DNA of 10,370 nt from CAZWIT01 sp964533435. Lineage in GTDB: Bacteria; Patescibacteriota; Patescibacteriia; UBA1558; GWA2-36-10. Positions 1-5,604 of the stretch are shown piece after piece (positions within the stretch are counted from its first letter, which is position 1; every line of letters begins with the position of its first letter). The notes below the pieces were generated by a model. It had not been told where the DNA came from, searched no databases, and saw only the letters and a list, made by a program, of their open reading frames with translations. The stretch spans positions 1-10,370 of the forward strand of contig CAZHLU010000032.1 of assembly GCA_964533435.1 (NCBI GenBank), given 5' to 3'. A program made the translations under genes and the position numbers.

Positions 1-30
1 CATCCAGCAGCCATTTAAGGCGATGATGGA

Positions 31-118
31 TGGTGCGGGCGAGAGGATTTGAACCTCCACCCCAAAACTGGGACAAGCCCCTCAAGCTTGCGTGTCTACC
101 AAGTTCCACCACGCCCGC
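31..118 (-). tRNA. tRNA-Leu (anticodon GAG)
   Basis: Read on the minus strand this folds as a class II tRNA of 88 nt including an encoded CCA. The acceptor stem GCGGGCG pairs with CGCCCGC, with discriminator A. The anticodon stem CAAGC/GCTTG encloses TTGAGGG, giving anticodon GAG (reads CUC/CUU Leu). The long variable arm (CCCA...TGGG) is typical of Leu. The T-loop is TTCAAAT. It begins only 5 nt after the L19 stop codon, so it is probably cut from the L19 transcript. Confidence 0.96.
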
Positions 119-123
119 CAGTC

Positions 124-471
124 TTATAATTTTACTTCTTTGAGGCGTTTTTTACTATTACGTAAATATCCTAGCTTGGCACGTTTAACTTTAGCTTGTT
201 TGACGCCTTCGATTTTAGCTACTATAGGTGAATTGATTGGGTATATTTTTTCTACACCAATGCCATCAGAAATCTTACGAACCGTAATGGTGCCACCTGC
301 TTCTTGGCCGTGTTTTTTAGCTAAAACAATACCTTCAAAGATTTGAATTCTTTCTTTTTCAACACCCTTGGCGTTTTTTTCTTTAATTTTTTCGTGTACC
401 CGTACAGTCATACCTGGTTTAATGGTAAGAGTTGTATTTTGTTCTGGGTTTGATGCTTTAACAGCGGACAT
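124..471 (-). CDS. rplS: 50S ribosomal protein L19
   Basis: L19 of the large ribosomal subunit lies near the 30S-50S interface. The protein is 115 aa, the usual family length. It shows the L19 core in order: PGMTVRVHEKI near residue 19, ERIQIFEGIV near 40, TVRKISDGIGVE near 62, INSPIVAKIE near 79, and the basic tail with KVKRAKLGYLR. The loop after VHEKI is slightly extended (KEKNAKG). The ATG at 471 has no obvious SD. A consensus promoter at 526-554 drives it, and the leader is predicted to start with an AT-rich hairpin. It is not flanked by rpsP, rimM or trmD as in many bacteria. tRNA-Leu follows 5 nt downstream. Confidence 0.97.
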   Translation of the reverse strand: MSAVKASNPEQNTTLTIKPGMTVRVHEKIKEKNAKGVEKERIQIFEGIVLAKKHGQEAGGTITVRKISDGIGVEKIYPINSPIVAKIEGVKQAKVKRAKLGYLRNSKKRLKEVKL

Positions 472-501
472 AGCAATACTTAGTTAATTGTTGATAAATA
501 A

Positions 502-521
502 TAGTTATTTGATAATAACTA
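502..521 (-). other. Hairpin in rplS 5' leader
   Basis: TAGTTATT-TGAT-AATAACTA is a perfect 8-bp stem with a 4-nt loop. It lies at the predicted 5' end of the rplS mRNA, since the -10 box ends at 526 and transcription should start near 519. It has no GC-rich stem or adjacent U-run, so it is not a terminator. It may protect the 5' end or serve in L19 autoregulation; its function is not shown by the sequence. Confidence 0.45.
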
Positions 522-525
522 CAAT

Positions 526-554
526 ATTTTAGCCTAAATTTTAGATTTTGTCAA
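526..554 (-). promoter_or_regulatory. rplS promoter (sigma70-type)
   Basis: On the minus strand: -35 TTGACA (549-554, 6/6 consensus), 17-bp spacer, -10 TAAAAT (526-531, 5/6). It lies just past the end of the CMP kinase gene, giving a leader of about 48 nt before the rplS ATG. Confidence 0.75.
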
Positions 555-556
555 TG

Positions 557-1129
557 CTATTTATTTAGGGTTTTTTGGATAAAATCCAAGACTTTTTCAG
601 TAGCAGTTTGAGCGGAGATATTGGTGGTATCAAGGATAAAATCATATTGTTTTTCGTCAGTATGGTCTAGATTGTAGTATTTTTTGTAACGAGCAAGATC
701 ACTGGCTTGTCTGGTTTGTTGGTAAGTTTCTAATTCAGCTAGACTTTTAAATTGTCCTTCGTTGCGTTCATTATCTTTTTGTAAATCCTGCCAAATTCTT
801 TTAGCACCCTCTTTTGGTTCTACTTTGATATAGAGTTTAATAGATTCTGGTAAAAAATGAAATTGAGTCCGTCCTTCAATGACTACGATATTTTTTTGAG
901 CCATTTGGCGAGCTTGTTTAGCAGCAGCTTTATCTACATCAATATCAGTTTCAGGGTGGTCAGCAGCATATTCATTTAATTGGGCTAAACTCATACCCTT
1001 ATCTAAGGCTAGTTGCCTACGTAAACCGCCGACATAGATCCTTTCGGCTTTTAATTTTTCGGCTATTATTTTAGCAATAGTACTTTTACCACTACCGGCT
1101 GTGCCGGAAATACTAATAATGCTTTTCAT
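557..1129 (-). CDS. cmk: (d)CMP kinase, archaeal-type cytidylate kinase
   Basis: Predicted cytoplasmic P-loop kinase that transfers the ATP gamma-phosphate to CMP/dCMP in pyrimidine nucleotide salvage. The 190-aa protein has Walker A GTAGSGKS at residues 9-16. Next come GGLRRQLALDKGMSLAQLNEYA (abridged: GMSL near 45) in the NMP-binding region, the buried strand plus arginine IVVIEGRTQF near 81-90, and a C-terminal half with RYKKYYNLD and YDFILDTTNIS. These match the short archaeal-type CMP kinase (TIGR02173-like) rather than the about 225-aa E. coli Cmk. It starts 5 nt after the rluD stop and so is probably cotranscribed with it. No SD is visible. An AAA_18/adenylate-kinase-like enzyme with another NMP substrate is the main alternative. 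Confidence 0.85.
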   Translation of the reverse strand: MKSIISISGTAGSGKSTIAKIIAEKLKAERIYVGGLRRQLALDKGMSLAQLNEYAADHPETDIDVDKAAAKQARQMAQKNIVVIEGRTQFHFLPESIKLYIKVEPKEGAKRIWQDLQKDNERNEGQFKSLAELETYQQTRQASDLARYKKYYNLDHTDEKQYDFILDTTNISAQTATEKVLDFIQKTLNK

Positions 1130-1134
1130 ATAAT

Positions 1135-2052
1135 TTATTTTAATTCGGCTAAAAATTTTTCTAATTCAATTGGTAATTTTGATTGATAAGATTGCCACTG
1201 GCCTTGGGCATCTTGAAATTTTAGTGAACTGGCATGAAGGAAGATGCGTAAGTCAACAATCTTTTTCTTTTTACGTAGATCTTTAGTTTGATAAAGTTTA
1301 TCACCAACTATTGAGTGACCAATACTATAAAGATGAGCTCGGATTTGGTGCATACGTCCAGTTTTAATTTGAACTTTGATTAGAGTATAGTTAGGATAAC
1401 GTTTTATGACTTCATAAGTAGTATGAGCATTGAGTCCTTCACCAGCGGGTAGGGCTTTCATTAATCCGCTTTCATTATCTCTTTCTAAAGGAGTAATAAC
1501 TTCGCCTTCGTTATTAATAATATTGCCATGAGCTAAGGCTGTATATTCTTTGATAATAGTTCTTTCTTGAAATTGTTTTTTGATAATTTCAAAAAATTTT
1601 TGATTTAAAGCAATGATCATGAGCCCTGAAACTTCTCGATCTAAACGATGAACAATGCCAGGTCGTCTAGGGTCATCGCCCACGTGAATTAAATCAGGAA
1701 ATTTTTCCAGCAACCAATTAGCCAGAGTATTGGTTTCTTTTTTATCAGTTGGGTGGACAAGTAGGCCATGAGGTTTATTAATAATTAAATAATCTTCAGT
1801 TTGTTTGATAATGCGTGGTTTAATTATTTTATTATTTTTTTTAGCAATTGGGTGATTTAGATCAATTTCTTTGGCCTTATATTCAATTAAATCGTCAACT
1901 TTAAGCCAACGATGAACACTGGGTATTTCTTGGTTAACTTTAACTTGGCCATCTAAAATTATTTTTTTTATTTGGCTACGGCTAATATTGAGCTTTGTTT
2001 GCAAATATTTATCTAAGCGCTCTTTGCTGGTTTGTTGGTAAGTGAATTTCAT
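1135..2052 (-). CDS. rluD: RluA/RluD-family 23S rRNA pseudouridine synthase
   Basis: Isomerises specific uridines to pseudouridine in 23S rRNA. The 305-aa protein has an N-terminal S4 RNA-binding domain (residues about 11-58: ERLDKYL, SRSQIKKII, GQVKVN). The catalytic domain follows, with NKPHGLLVHP near 92-101 and the signature GIVHRLDREVSGL at 132-144, in which D138 is the catalytic aspartate. The TGRMHQIRAHL motif is at 231-241. Length and S4 domain fit RluD better than RluA. The exact target uridines cannot be read from sequence. The ATG at 2052 lacks an SD. It is upstream of cmk with a 5-nt gap. Confidence 0.93.
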   Translation of the reverse strand: MKFTYQQTSKERLDKYLQTKLNISRSQIKKIILDGQVKVNQEIPSVHRWLKVDDLIEYKAKEIDLNHPIAKKNNKIIKPRIIKQTEDYLIINKPHGLLVHPTDKKETNTLANWLLEKFPDLIHVGDDPRRPGIVHRLDREVSGLMIIALNQKFFEIIKKQFQERTIIKEYTALAHGNIINNEGEVITPLERDNESGLMKALPAGEGLNAHTTYEVIKRYPNYTLIKVQIKTGRMHQIRAHLYSIGHSIVGDKLYQTKDLRKKKKIVDLRIFLHASSLKFQDAQGQWQSYQSKLPIELEKFLAELK

Positions 2053-2084
2053 AAGTTAAATTTAACAAAAAATTGATTTAAAAG

Positions 2085-2127
2085 AAAGGGCGAACAGCGC
2101 GCACGGAAAGCACGCTGGCCGCCCTTT
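2085..2127 (-). terminator. Rho-independent terminator of the 69-aa gene
   Basis: Two stacked helices, AAAGGGCG/CGCCCTTT and CAGCG/CGCTG, are separated by a 2x2 internal loop. On the minus strand they are followed by CTTTTAAATC. The hairpin is markedly GC-rich for its surroundings and lies 23 nt past the stop codon of the 69-aa gene. Confidence 0.7.
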
Positions 2128-2150
2128 GTAGTTATTGCCCCAAAGATAAA

Positions 2151-2360
2151 CTATGCCAACTGAAAGATTCTGGAATCGACATTGGTGCATTCGGTTCCAC
2201 CAACTTGCAAGCAGAGGACTTGTCCACCTCTATCTTGGGGATGTACTCCTACAACCTTGAATGGGCCAAAACCGTGATTTACAGTAATACGCACATGGGC
2301 GGTCTGGAGAGGACCGCTATAGGCCGGAATAACCTTAACTCTGTCGCCAGGCTTGAACAT
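2151..2360 (-). CDS. Small unrecognised protein, 69 aa, SH3-like/KOW-like
   Basis: I do not recognise this gene. The ATG at 2360 is preferred over an in-frame TTG at 2366 because AAAGGA lies 8 nt before the ATG but only 2 nt before the TTG. The 69-aa product is rich in beta-forming residues and Gly/Val. It opens with FKPGDRVKVIPAYSG, the pattern of small SH3-like or KOW-like barrels (PGDxVxV, later FKVVGVHP and QVLCLQV). It has two cysteines, C50 and C58 in the 69-aa numbering. Codons are more GC-rich than in neighbouring genes. It forms its own unit, with a putative promoter at 2410-2439 and a terminator at 2085-2127. Function is unknown; the barrel assignment is a guess from composition. 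Confidence 0.65.
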   Translation of the reverse strand: MFKPGDRVKVIPAYSGPLQTAHVRITVNHGFGPFKVVGVHPQDRGGQVLCLQVGGTECTNVDSRIFQLA

Positions 2361-2409
2361 GGCCAAAGTCCTTTCTGGGGGCTAGGGGTGAACGATAAAG
2401 GGCTAAACG

Positions 2410-2439
2410 ATTGTATACATTAGCAATTTTAGCAGTAAA
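2410..2439 (-). promoter_or_regulatory. Possible promoter of the 69-aa gene
   Basis: On the minus strand: -35-like TTTACT (2434-2439, 4/6), 18-bp spacer, -10 TACAAT (2410-2415, 5/6). It lies between the upstream terminator and the gene, which supports it, but the -35 match is modest. Confidence 0.4.
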
Positions 2440-2461
2440 AAGCAAGGGTGTAAATAAAAAA

Positions 2462-2485
2462 CCTTGCGCCAATACTGGCGCAAGG
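2462..2485 (-). terminator. Rho-independent terminator of the 174-aa gene
   Basis: A perfect 9-bp GC-rich stem, CCTTGCGCC/GGCGCAAGG, with a 6-nt loop. It extends by one A-T pair, and TTTTTATTTAC follows on the minus strand. It lies 27 nt past the stop codon of the 174-aa gene. Confidence 0.9.
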
Positions 2486-2512
2486 TGACACTTAATAGTG
2501 GGTTTATTCTAT

Positions 2513-3037
2513 CTAGATTGGCTCGTGCGAATATAGGCCAGGCTTATCTAGATTTATCTGTTCTAGTTCAAAACGGGTTGTTGCAATTAACTTTATGCCT
2601 TGTGGCGGGTATTGTTTTTTTGCTAACCAAAATGTATAGCGCAGAGTCATACCTTCTGTAAGGGCATCTTTATTTGTTACTATACTTTCACTAAGACCAC
2701 AGAATTGTCCAGCAGCACTAAACGGATTGTGTATTCTAGTGGGGTCAACATCGCCATAGTGGCAACTGAAGCAGAGGTCGGTACCCATTACATGAAGAAT
2801 TTGGTCAAGATGAGTTGTGCCATTTACACTCTGCATGCCATGTAGTCTACGAGCAGCAATATCAATTTCTTCACCGGTATAGCCTTCGCGATCTGCTATG
2901 AGCACCAGACAAATTTCTTTGGTCAAATTTTCTGATCGATCGATAAGAAAAGCTAGAACTCGTTTTAAGAGTTCATTACCATCTTCTGAATGGAAAATTA
3001 CATATTTTAAAGCAGCTATTTGCTTAGCCGTGAACAT
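2513..3037 (-). CDS. Unrecognised 174-aa protein
   Basis: No family recognised. The ATG at 3037 is fixed by SD AAGGGGG 5 nt upstream. The product looks soluble: no signal peptide or membrane segment. The N-terminal third looks helical (AAL..., NELLKRVLAFLIDR). It contains a CFSC motif (C88 and C91 by my count) that could bind metal or form a disulfide, and two further single cysteines (near residues 43 and 112). The middle segment (HMGMD-like region, DPTRIHNPF) and the C-terminal part (KQYPPQGIKLIATTRFELEQ) suggest a compact mixed alpha/beta fold. It is a single-gene unit with its own extended -10 promoter, structured leader and strong terminator. This hints at regulated or high expression, but no function is assigned. 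Confidence 0.75.
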   Translation of the reverse strand: MFTAKQIAALKYVIFHSEDGNELLKRVLAFLIDRSENLTKEICLVLIADREGYTGEEIDIAARRLHGMQSVNGTTHLDQILHVMGTDLCFSCHYGDVDPTRIHNPFSAAGQFCGLSESIVTNKDALTEGMTLRYTFWLAKKQYPPQGIKLIATTRFELEQINLDKPGLYSHEPI

Positions 3038-3097
3038 TTTTACCCCCTTATTTTAAGGTGCTTTTACCACCTAGGCAGAATACCTAGATTTAGGCAA

Positions 3098-3126
3098 ATC
3101 TTAACATAGTAATTTCGCTAGATCAA
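3098..3126 (-). promoter_or_regulatory. Promoter of the 174-aa gene (extended -10)
   Basis: On the minus strand: -35 TTGATC (3121-3126, 4/6), 17-bp spacer, extended -10 TGtTAAGAT (hexamer 3098-3103). The implied leader is about 55 nt. It contains AGGTG...CACCT (3056-3072), which can form a 5-bp hairpin just upstream of the SD at 3043-3049. Confidence 0.6.
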
Positions 3127-3142
3127 TAGATGTTTTAGTTAT

Positions 3143-3165
3143 AAAAAAAACAAGCTTAATGCTTG
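3143..3165 (-). terminator. Terminator of the tRNA-Arg/tRNA-Lys unit
   Basis: A CAAGC-ATTAA-GCTTG hairpin followed on the minus strand by eight consecutive T (3143-3150). The stem is short (5 bp) but the U-run is strong. It lies about 50 nt beyond the tRNA-Lys 3' end. A T-run on the other side makes weak plus-strand activity possible. Confidence 0.65.
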
Positions 3166-3183
3166 GTTTTTCTGGCTGTGCCT

Positions 3184-3212
3184 AGCCGAAGCTCACAAAG
3201 TGAGCAAAGGCT
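3184..3212. repeat. Palindromic REP-like hairpin abutting tRNA-Lys
   Basis: The inner perfect stem GCTCAC-AAA-GTGAGC (3191-3205) is flanked by symmetric 3-nt spacers and an outer AGCC/GGCT stem. Pairing can continue through a T·T mismatch into GCC/GGT, which includes the tRNA-Lys CCA end. No U-run follows, so it is not a simple terminator. It looks like a small dispersed palindromic unit; only one copy of this version lies in the window. Confidence 0.5.
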
Positions 3213-3288
3213 TGGTGCCCCCAGCAGGATTCGAACCTACGACCGTTTGCTTAAGAGGCAACTGCTCTACCAGCTGAGCTATAGGGGC
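3213..3288 (-). tRNA. tRNA-Lys (anticodon CTT)
   Basis: A 76-nt cloverleaf with encoded CCA. The acceptor GCCCCTA pairs with TGGGGGC (one G-T), discriminator A. The D-arm is GCTC AGCTGGTA GAGC. The anticodon loop CTCTTAA gives anticodon CTT (reads AAG Lys). The T-arm is GTAGG TTCGAAT CCTGC. The first anticodon-stem pair (27-43) is a G-A mismatch, which is slightly unusual. Confidence 0.95.
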
Positions 3289-3314
3289 ATATTGGTAATT
3301 AAGTTTTTTGGATT

Positions 3315-3380
3315 TTTGCTTAAGAGTCCGCCTCCGCCAGTTGGTGGATGGCGGATCTACCAGCTTAAGCTTAGGGGCAT
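3315..3380 (-). pseudogene. Broken copy of the 5' half of tRNA-Lys
   Basis: The stretch repeats the plus-strand sequence of the tRNA-Lys 5' half. 3315-3326 is identical to 3246-3257 (12 nt, anticodon loop region). 3356-3365 is identical to 3266-3275 (10 nt, D-arm). 3372-3380 is identical to 3282-3290 (9 nt, 5' acceptor strand). The 8 nt of the 5' anticodon stem are replaced by a 29-nt palindrome. The T-arm and 3' acceptor strand are absent, so no functional tRNA can form. Confidence 0.7.
3327..3355. repeat. 29-nt palindromic element (TCCGCC/GGCGGA)
   Basis: TCCGCC pairs with GGCGGA, and the adjoining TCCGCCA pairs with TGGTGGA through one G-T wobble. This gives about 13 bp with a single bulged T and a minimal loop. 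Its GC content is far above the flanks. It interrupts the duplicated tRNA-Lys 5' half exactly in the anticodon arm, suggesting a small mobile palindrome inserted there. Confidence 0.65.
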
Positions 3381-3401
3381 GTAAATATTGAAATTATGGG
3401 G

Positions 3402-3477
3402 TGGTGCGGCCGGCAGGAGTCGAACCCGCAACCCCTTGGTCCGAAGCCAAGTGCTCTATCCATTGAGCTACAACCGC
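3402..3477 (-). tRNA. tRNA-Arg (anticodon TCG)
   Basis: A 76-nt cloverleaf with encoded CCA. The acceptor GCGGTTG pairs with CGGCCGC (two G-T wobbles). The anticodon stem CTTGG/CCAAG encloses CTTCGGA, giving anticodon TCG (reads CGA and related Arg codons). The T-arm is GCGGG TTCGACT CCTGC. It is the first tRNA downstream of the promoter at 3517-3545. Confidence 0.96.
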
Positions 3478-3482
3478 TTAAT

Positions 3483-3505
3483 AAAAAAATAGCATGAAAA
3501 GCTAT
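3483..3505 (-). terminator. Weak terminator or attenuator before tRNA-Arg
   Basis: An ATAGC-TTTTCAT-GCTAT hairpin (5-bp stem) is followed on the minus strand by a run of seven T counting the stem end. It may terminate the upstream pilT operon. However, it lies downstream of the tRNA promoter, so tRNA transcripts must also read through it. Confidence 0.4.
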
Positions 3506-3516
3506 GATTTGTCGAC

Positions 3517-3545
3517 ATTATAGTATAAAGTAAGGAAAAAATCAA
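3517..3545 (-). promoter_or_regulatory. Promoter of the tRNA-Arg/tRNA-Lys unit
   Basis: On the minus strand: -35 TTGATT (3540-3545, 4/6), 17-bp spacer, -10 TATAAT (3517-3522, 6/6). It lies just after the stop codon of the cNMP/GAF gene, with transcription expected to start near 3510. Confidence 0.7.
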
Positions 3546-3554
3546 GGCCAATAT

Positions 3555-4508
3555 TTAAGCCCGAGGTTCAATAAAAATATGTTTTACTTCACTAGCAGCT
3601 TCTTCATATTCATTTAAGTGCGCTTGTTGGATAACAGCAGCAAACTCCATGGCCAGAGCTTCAAGTAGTATTTGGTTATTGGCGCTATATTCTTCTTGGT
3701 CATGTTTATTTCCTAAGATAATAAAGCCTAAAACCTTTTTTGGTAATCTAATAGGAATGATAATATTGGTATTTTGAACTAAACCAGGTAATAATTGTTT
3801 GCTTTGAGGCCAATCATTAATTTTAAAGATTATAGTTTGTTGATTTTTTAGTATATTTTTTAATAAAGGCCAATGTTCAATAGAATAATATTGTCCCTTT
3901 TTCCAAACAGGATAGTTTTGGTTTTGGTAAATATGTATTTTGTTTGTGGTATGAGAATAACTAGCAATAGCTGCGTATTGAGAAGGTATAATTTCCAGAA
4001 TAATGTTTAGTAGTTTTTCACTAATTTTTTCTAGACTATTTTCTTTACCTATAAATTGACTAAAAGCAAAAAGGGCTAGTAATTTATTATCAGCATGATT
4101 TAAACGTTGGTTTAAAATACTTGCAATTTGGTTATAAATTTTATTTTTCAGATTACTTGATTGTTTAATCAGGCTAGGCCAATGTCTTTGGTGTATTTCT
4201 AGTGTTTCTAAGTCAGTTTTAGCTCTTAAATCATGCTCATATTTTTGCTGGCCATCTATTAAAGACATTTCTCCCAAAAAGTCGTTGGTATTAAATAAGG
4301 CAATTGTTTGTTGTTCGTCATCGATTTGACTGACAAGTTCTGCTTGACCAGATTTAATAATAATAAGTCGGTCTTGAATCTTATTTTGACTAAAGACGTA
4401 TTGGTTAGCTTGATAATTTTTGGCTAAACAAAATTTTTCTAGTAAAGCAAGTTCTGTCTTGTCTAGTTTTTTAAACAAACTGATATTAGCTAGATTAAAT
4501 TTTGCCAT
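3555..4508 (-). CDS. Cyclic-nucleotide-binding-domain plus GAF-like regulator
   Basis: A 317-aa cytoplasmic protein. Residues about 8-115 form a CRP/cNMP-type beta-roll: LFKKLDKTELALLE at the start, then IIIKSGQAELV near 50-59 and the phosphate-binding-cassette-like NDFLGEMSLIDG at 75-86. The usual cassette arginine (RxA) is unclear: only LRAKTD at 94-99 follows, so cyclic-nucleotide binding is uncertain. A helical linker (about 116-145) leads to a GAF-like sensor domain (about 150-300; IIPIRLPKKVLGFIILGN is characteristic, near 250-268). No helix-turn-helix DNA-binding domain is present, so it is not a classical CRP activator. It starts 2 nt after the pilT stop, strongly implying cotranscription and a role in sensing linked to pilus retraction; this role is inferred. 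Confidence 0.8.
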   Translation of the reverse strand: MAKFNLANISLFKKLDKTELALLEKFCLAKNYQANQYVFSQNKIQDRLIIIKSGQAELVSQIDDEQQTIALFNTNDFLGEMSLIDGQQKYEHDLRAKTDLETLEIHQRHWPSLIKQSSNLKNKIYNQIASILNQRLNHADNKLLALFAFSQFIGKENSLEKISEKLLNIILEIIPSQYAAIASYSHTTNKIHIYQNQNYPVWKKGQYYSIEHWPLLKNILKNQQTIIFKINDWPQSKQLLPGLVQNTNIIIPIRLPKKVLGFIILGNKHDQEEYSANNQILLEALAMEFAAVIQQAHLNEYEEAASEVKHIFIEPRA

Positions 4509-4510
4509 TT

Positions 4511-5545
4511 TTAGCTTTGGTGTCCAAGATAAGCCACAGCTGTGGTTTCTTCAATTAGATTATTATCTAATAGTTCTTTGATATTTTGTTCCATACTAAA
4601 CATCCCTTCTTCGGCGCTAGTTTGGATAACACTTTTTATCTGAGGAATTTTATTTTCACGAATAATATTAGCAATGGCCGGAGTATTTACTAAAATTTCA
4701 CGGACAGCTACGCGACCGCCACCGACTTTTGGCACTAATTGTTGAGTAATAATACCACTTAAAGAAATTGATAATTGTAAACGGACTTGGGATTGTTGGT
4801 GAGGAGGGAAAACATCAATAATACGATCAATAGTCTGAGCAGCACTATGCGTATGCAGGGTGGCAAGCACCAAGTGTCCGGTTTCAGCTAGGGTAATAGT
4901 AGTAGCCATGGTTTCAAGATCGCGCATTTCACCAACCATAATGACATTTGGATCTTGGCGCAAAACATGTTTTAAAGCATCGTCAAAGCTCAACATATCA
5001 GTGCCTAGTTGGCGCTGTTTGATAATGCTTTTTTTAGGTTGATGCACAAATTCAATTGGATCTTCTAGGGTAATAATATTAGCAGTTCGGTTTTGATTGA
5101 TTTTTTCGATCATGGCAGCCAGAGTAGTGGACTTACCACAACCAGTTGGTCCGGTAATTAAAATCAAACCGCTAGTTCTAGAAAGTAGTTGATTAGCAAT
5201 TTCAGGCATGCCTAGGTTTTCTAGTTGGGGTATTTCGGTGGCAATAACACGAGCTACTAAACCCGGATTATCTTTTTCCCAATGTAAATTAACACGATAA
5301 CGAGAGTATTCTGGGATTTCATAAGAAATGTCTAGCTCTCTTTCTTCTAAATATTTTTTTTGTTGACGCTCAGTCAAGATACCGAAGATCATTTTTTCAG
5401 CACTATCACGAGTGATTACTTCGGTGTCAGGAAGCATTTTGAGTTCACCGTCAATACGAACAATTGGAGGCTTACCAACAATAATATGTAAGTCGGAGGC
5501 TTTATTTTTGGTAGCTAGTTTAAAAAGATTATTGATGTTTAACAT
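4511..5545 (-). CDS. pilT: Type IV pilus retraction ATPase PilT
   Basis: Hexameric ATPase at the inner face of the membrane that depolymerises type IV pili, powering twitching, adhesion or DNA uptake. The 344-aa length is typical. An N-terminal PAS-like domain (SDLHIIVGKPPIVRIDGEL) precedes the RecA-like core. Walker A GPTGCGKS is at 132-139, the Asp box ITLEDPIEF at 158-166, Walker B-type VIMVGEMRD at 201-209, and the His box GHLVLATLHTHSA at 223-235. The C-terminal IANIIRENKI near 291-300 corresponds to the PilT AIRNLIRE motif, which favours PilT over PilB. No other pilus gene is in the window. The promoter is probably the extended -10 at 5586-5594. Confidence 0.95.
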   Translation of the reverse strand: MLNINNLFKLATKNKASDLHIIVGKPPIVRIDGELKMLPDTEVITRDSAEKMIFGILTERQQKKYLEERELDISYEIPEYSRYRVNLHWEKDNPGLVARVIATEIPQLENLGMPEIANQLLSRTSGLILITGPTGCGKSTTLAAMIEKINQNRTANIITLEDPIEFVHQPKKSIIKQRQLGTDMLSFDDALKHVLRQDPNVIMVGEMRDLETMATTITLAETGHLVLATLHTHSAAQTIDRIIDVFPPHQQSQVRLQLSISLSGIITQQLVPKVGGGRVAVREILVNTPAIANIIRENKIPQIKSVIQTSAEEGMFSMEQNIKELLDNNLIEETTAVAYLGHQS

Positions 5546-5585
5546 CTTGCTTTAGTTAATTTTATTTTTATTATACCTTATTTAT

Positions 5586-5594
5586 ATTATAACA
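5586..5594 (-). promoter_or_regulatory. pilT promoter (extended -10)
   Basis: TGtTATAAT on the minus strand matches the extended -10 consensus fully, 41 bp upstream of the pilT ATG, with no good -35. A second TATAAT lies at 5570-5575. The -10 sits just past the terminator of the preceding operon. Confidence 0.55.
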
Positions 5595-5604
5595 TATTTA
5601 TTGA

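Noticed and set aside
92..346. Plus-strand frame opposite tRNA-Leu and rplS
   Set aside because: Shadow of a tRNA and a clear ribosomal protein gene.
2205..2423. Plus-strand frame opposite the 69-aa gene
   Set aside because: The minus-strand gene has an SD and a terminator; this frame has neither.
2464..2661. Plus-strand frame opposite the 174-aa gene
   Set aside because: Starts inside a terminator hairpin and has no initiation signal.
3163..3384. Plus-strand open frame of 73 codons
   Set aside because: It reads antisense through tRNA-Lys and the broken tRNA copy; such tRNA-antisense frames are known annotation artefacts. No SD.
4860..5042. Plus-strand frame inside pilT
   Set aside because: Antisense shadow of the conserved PilT core.
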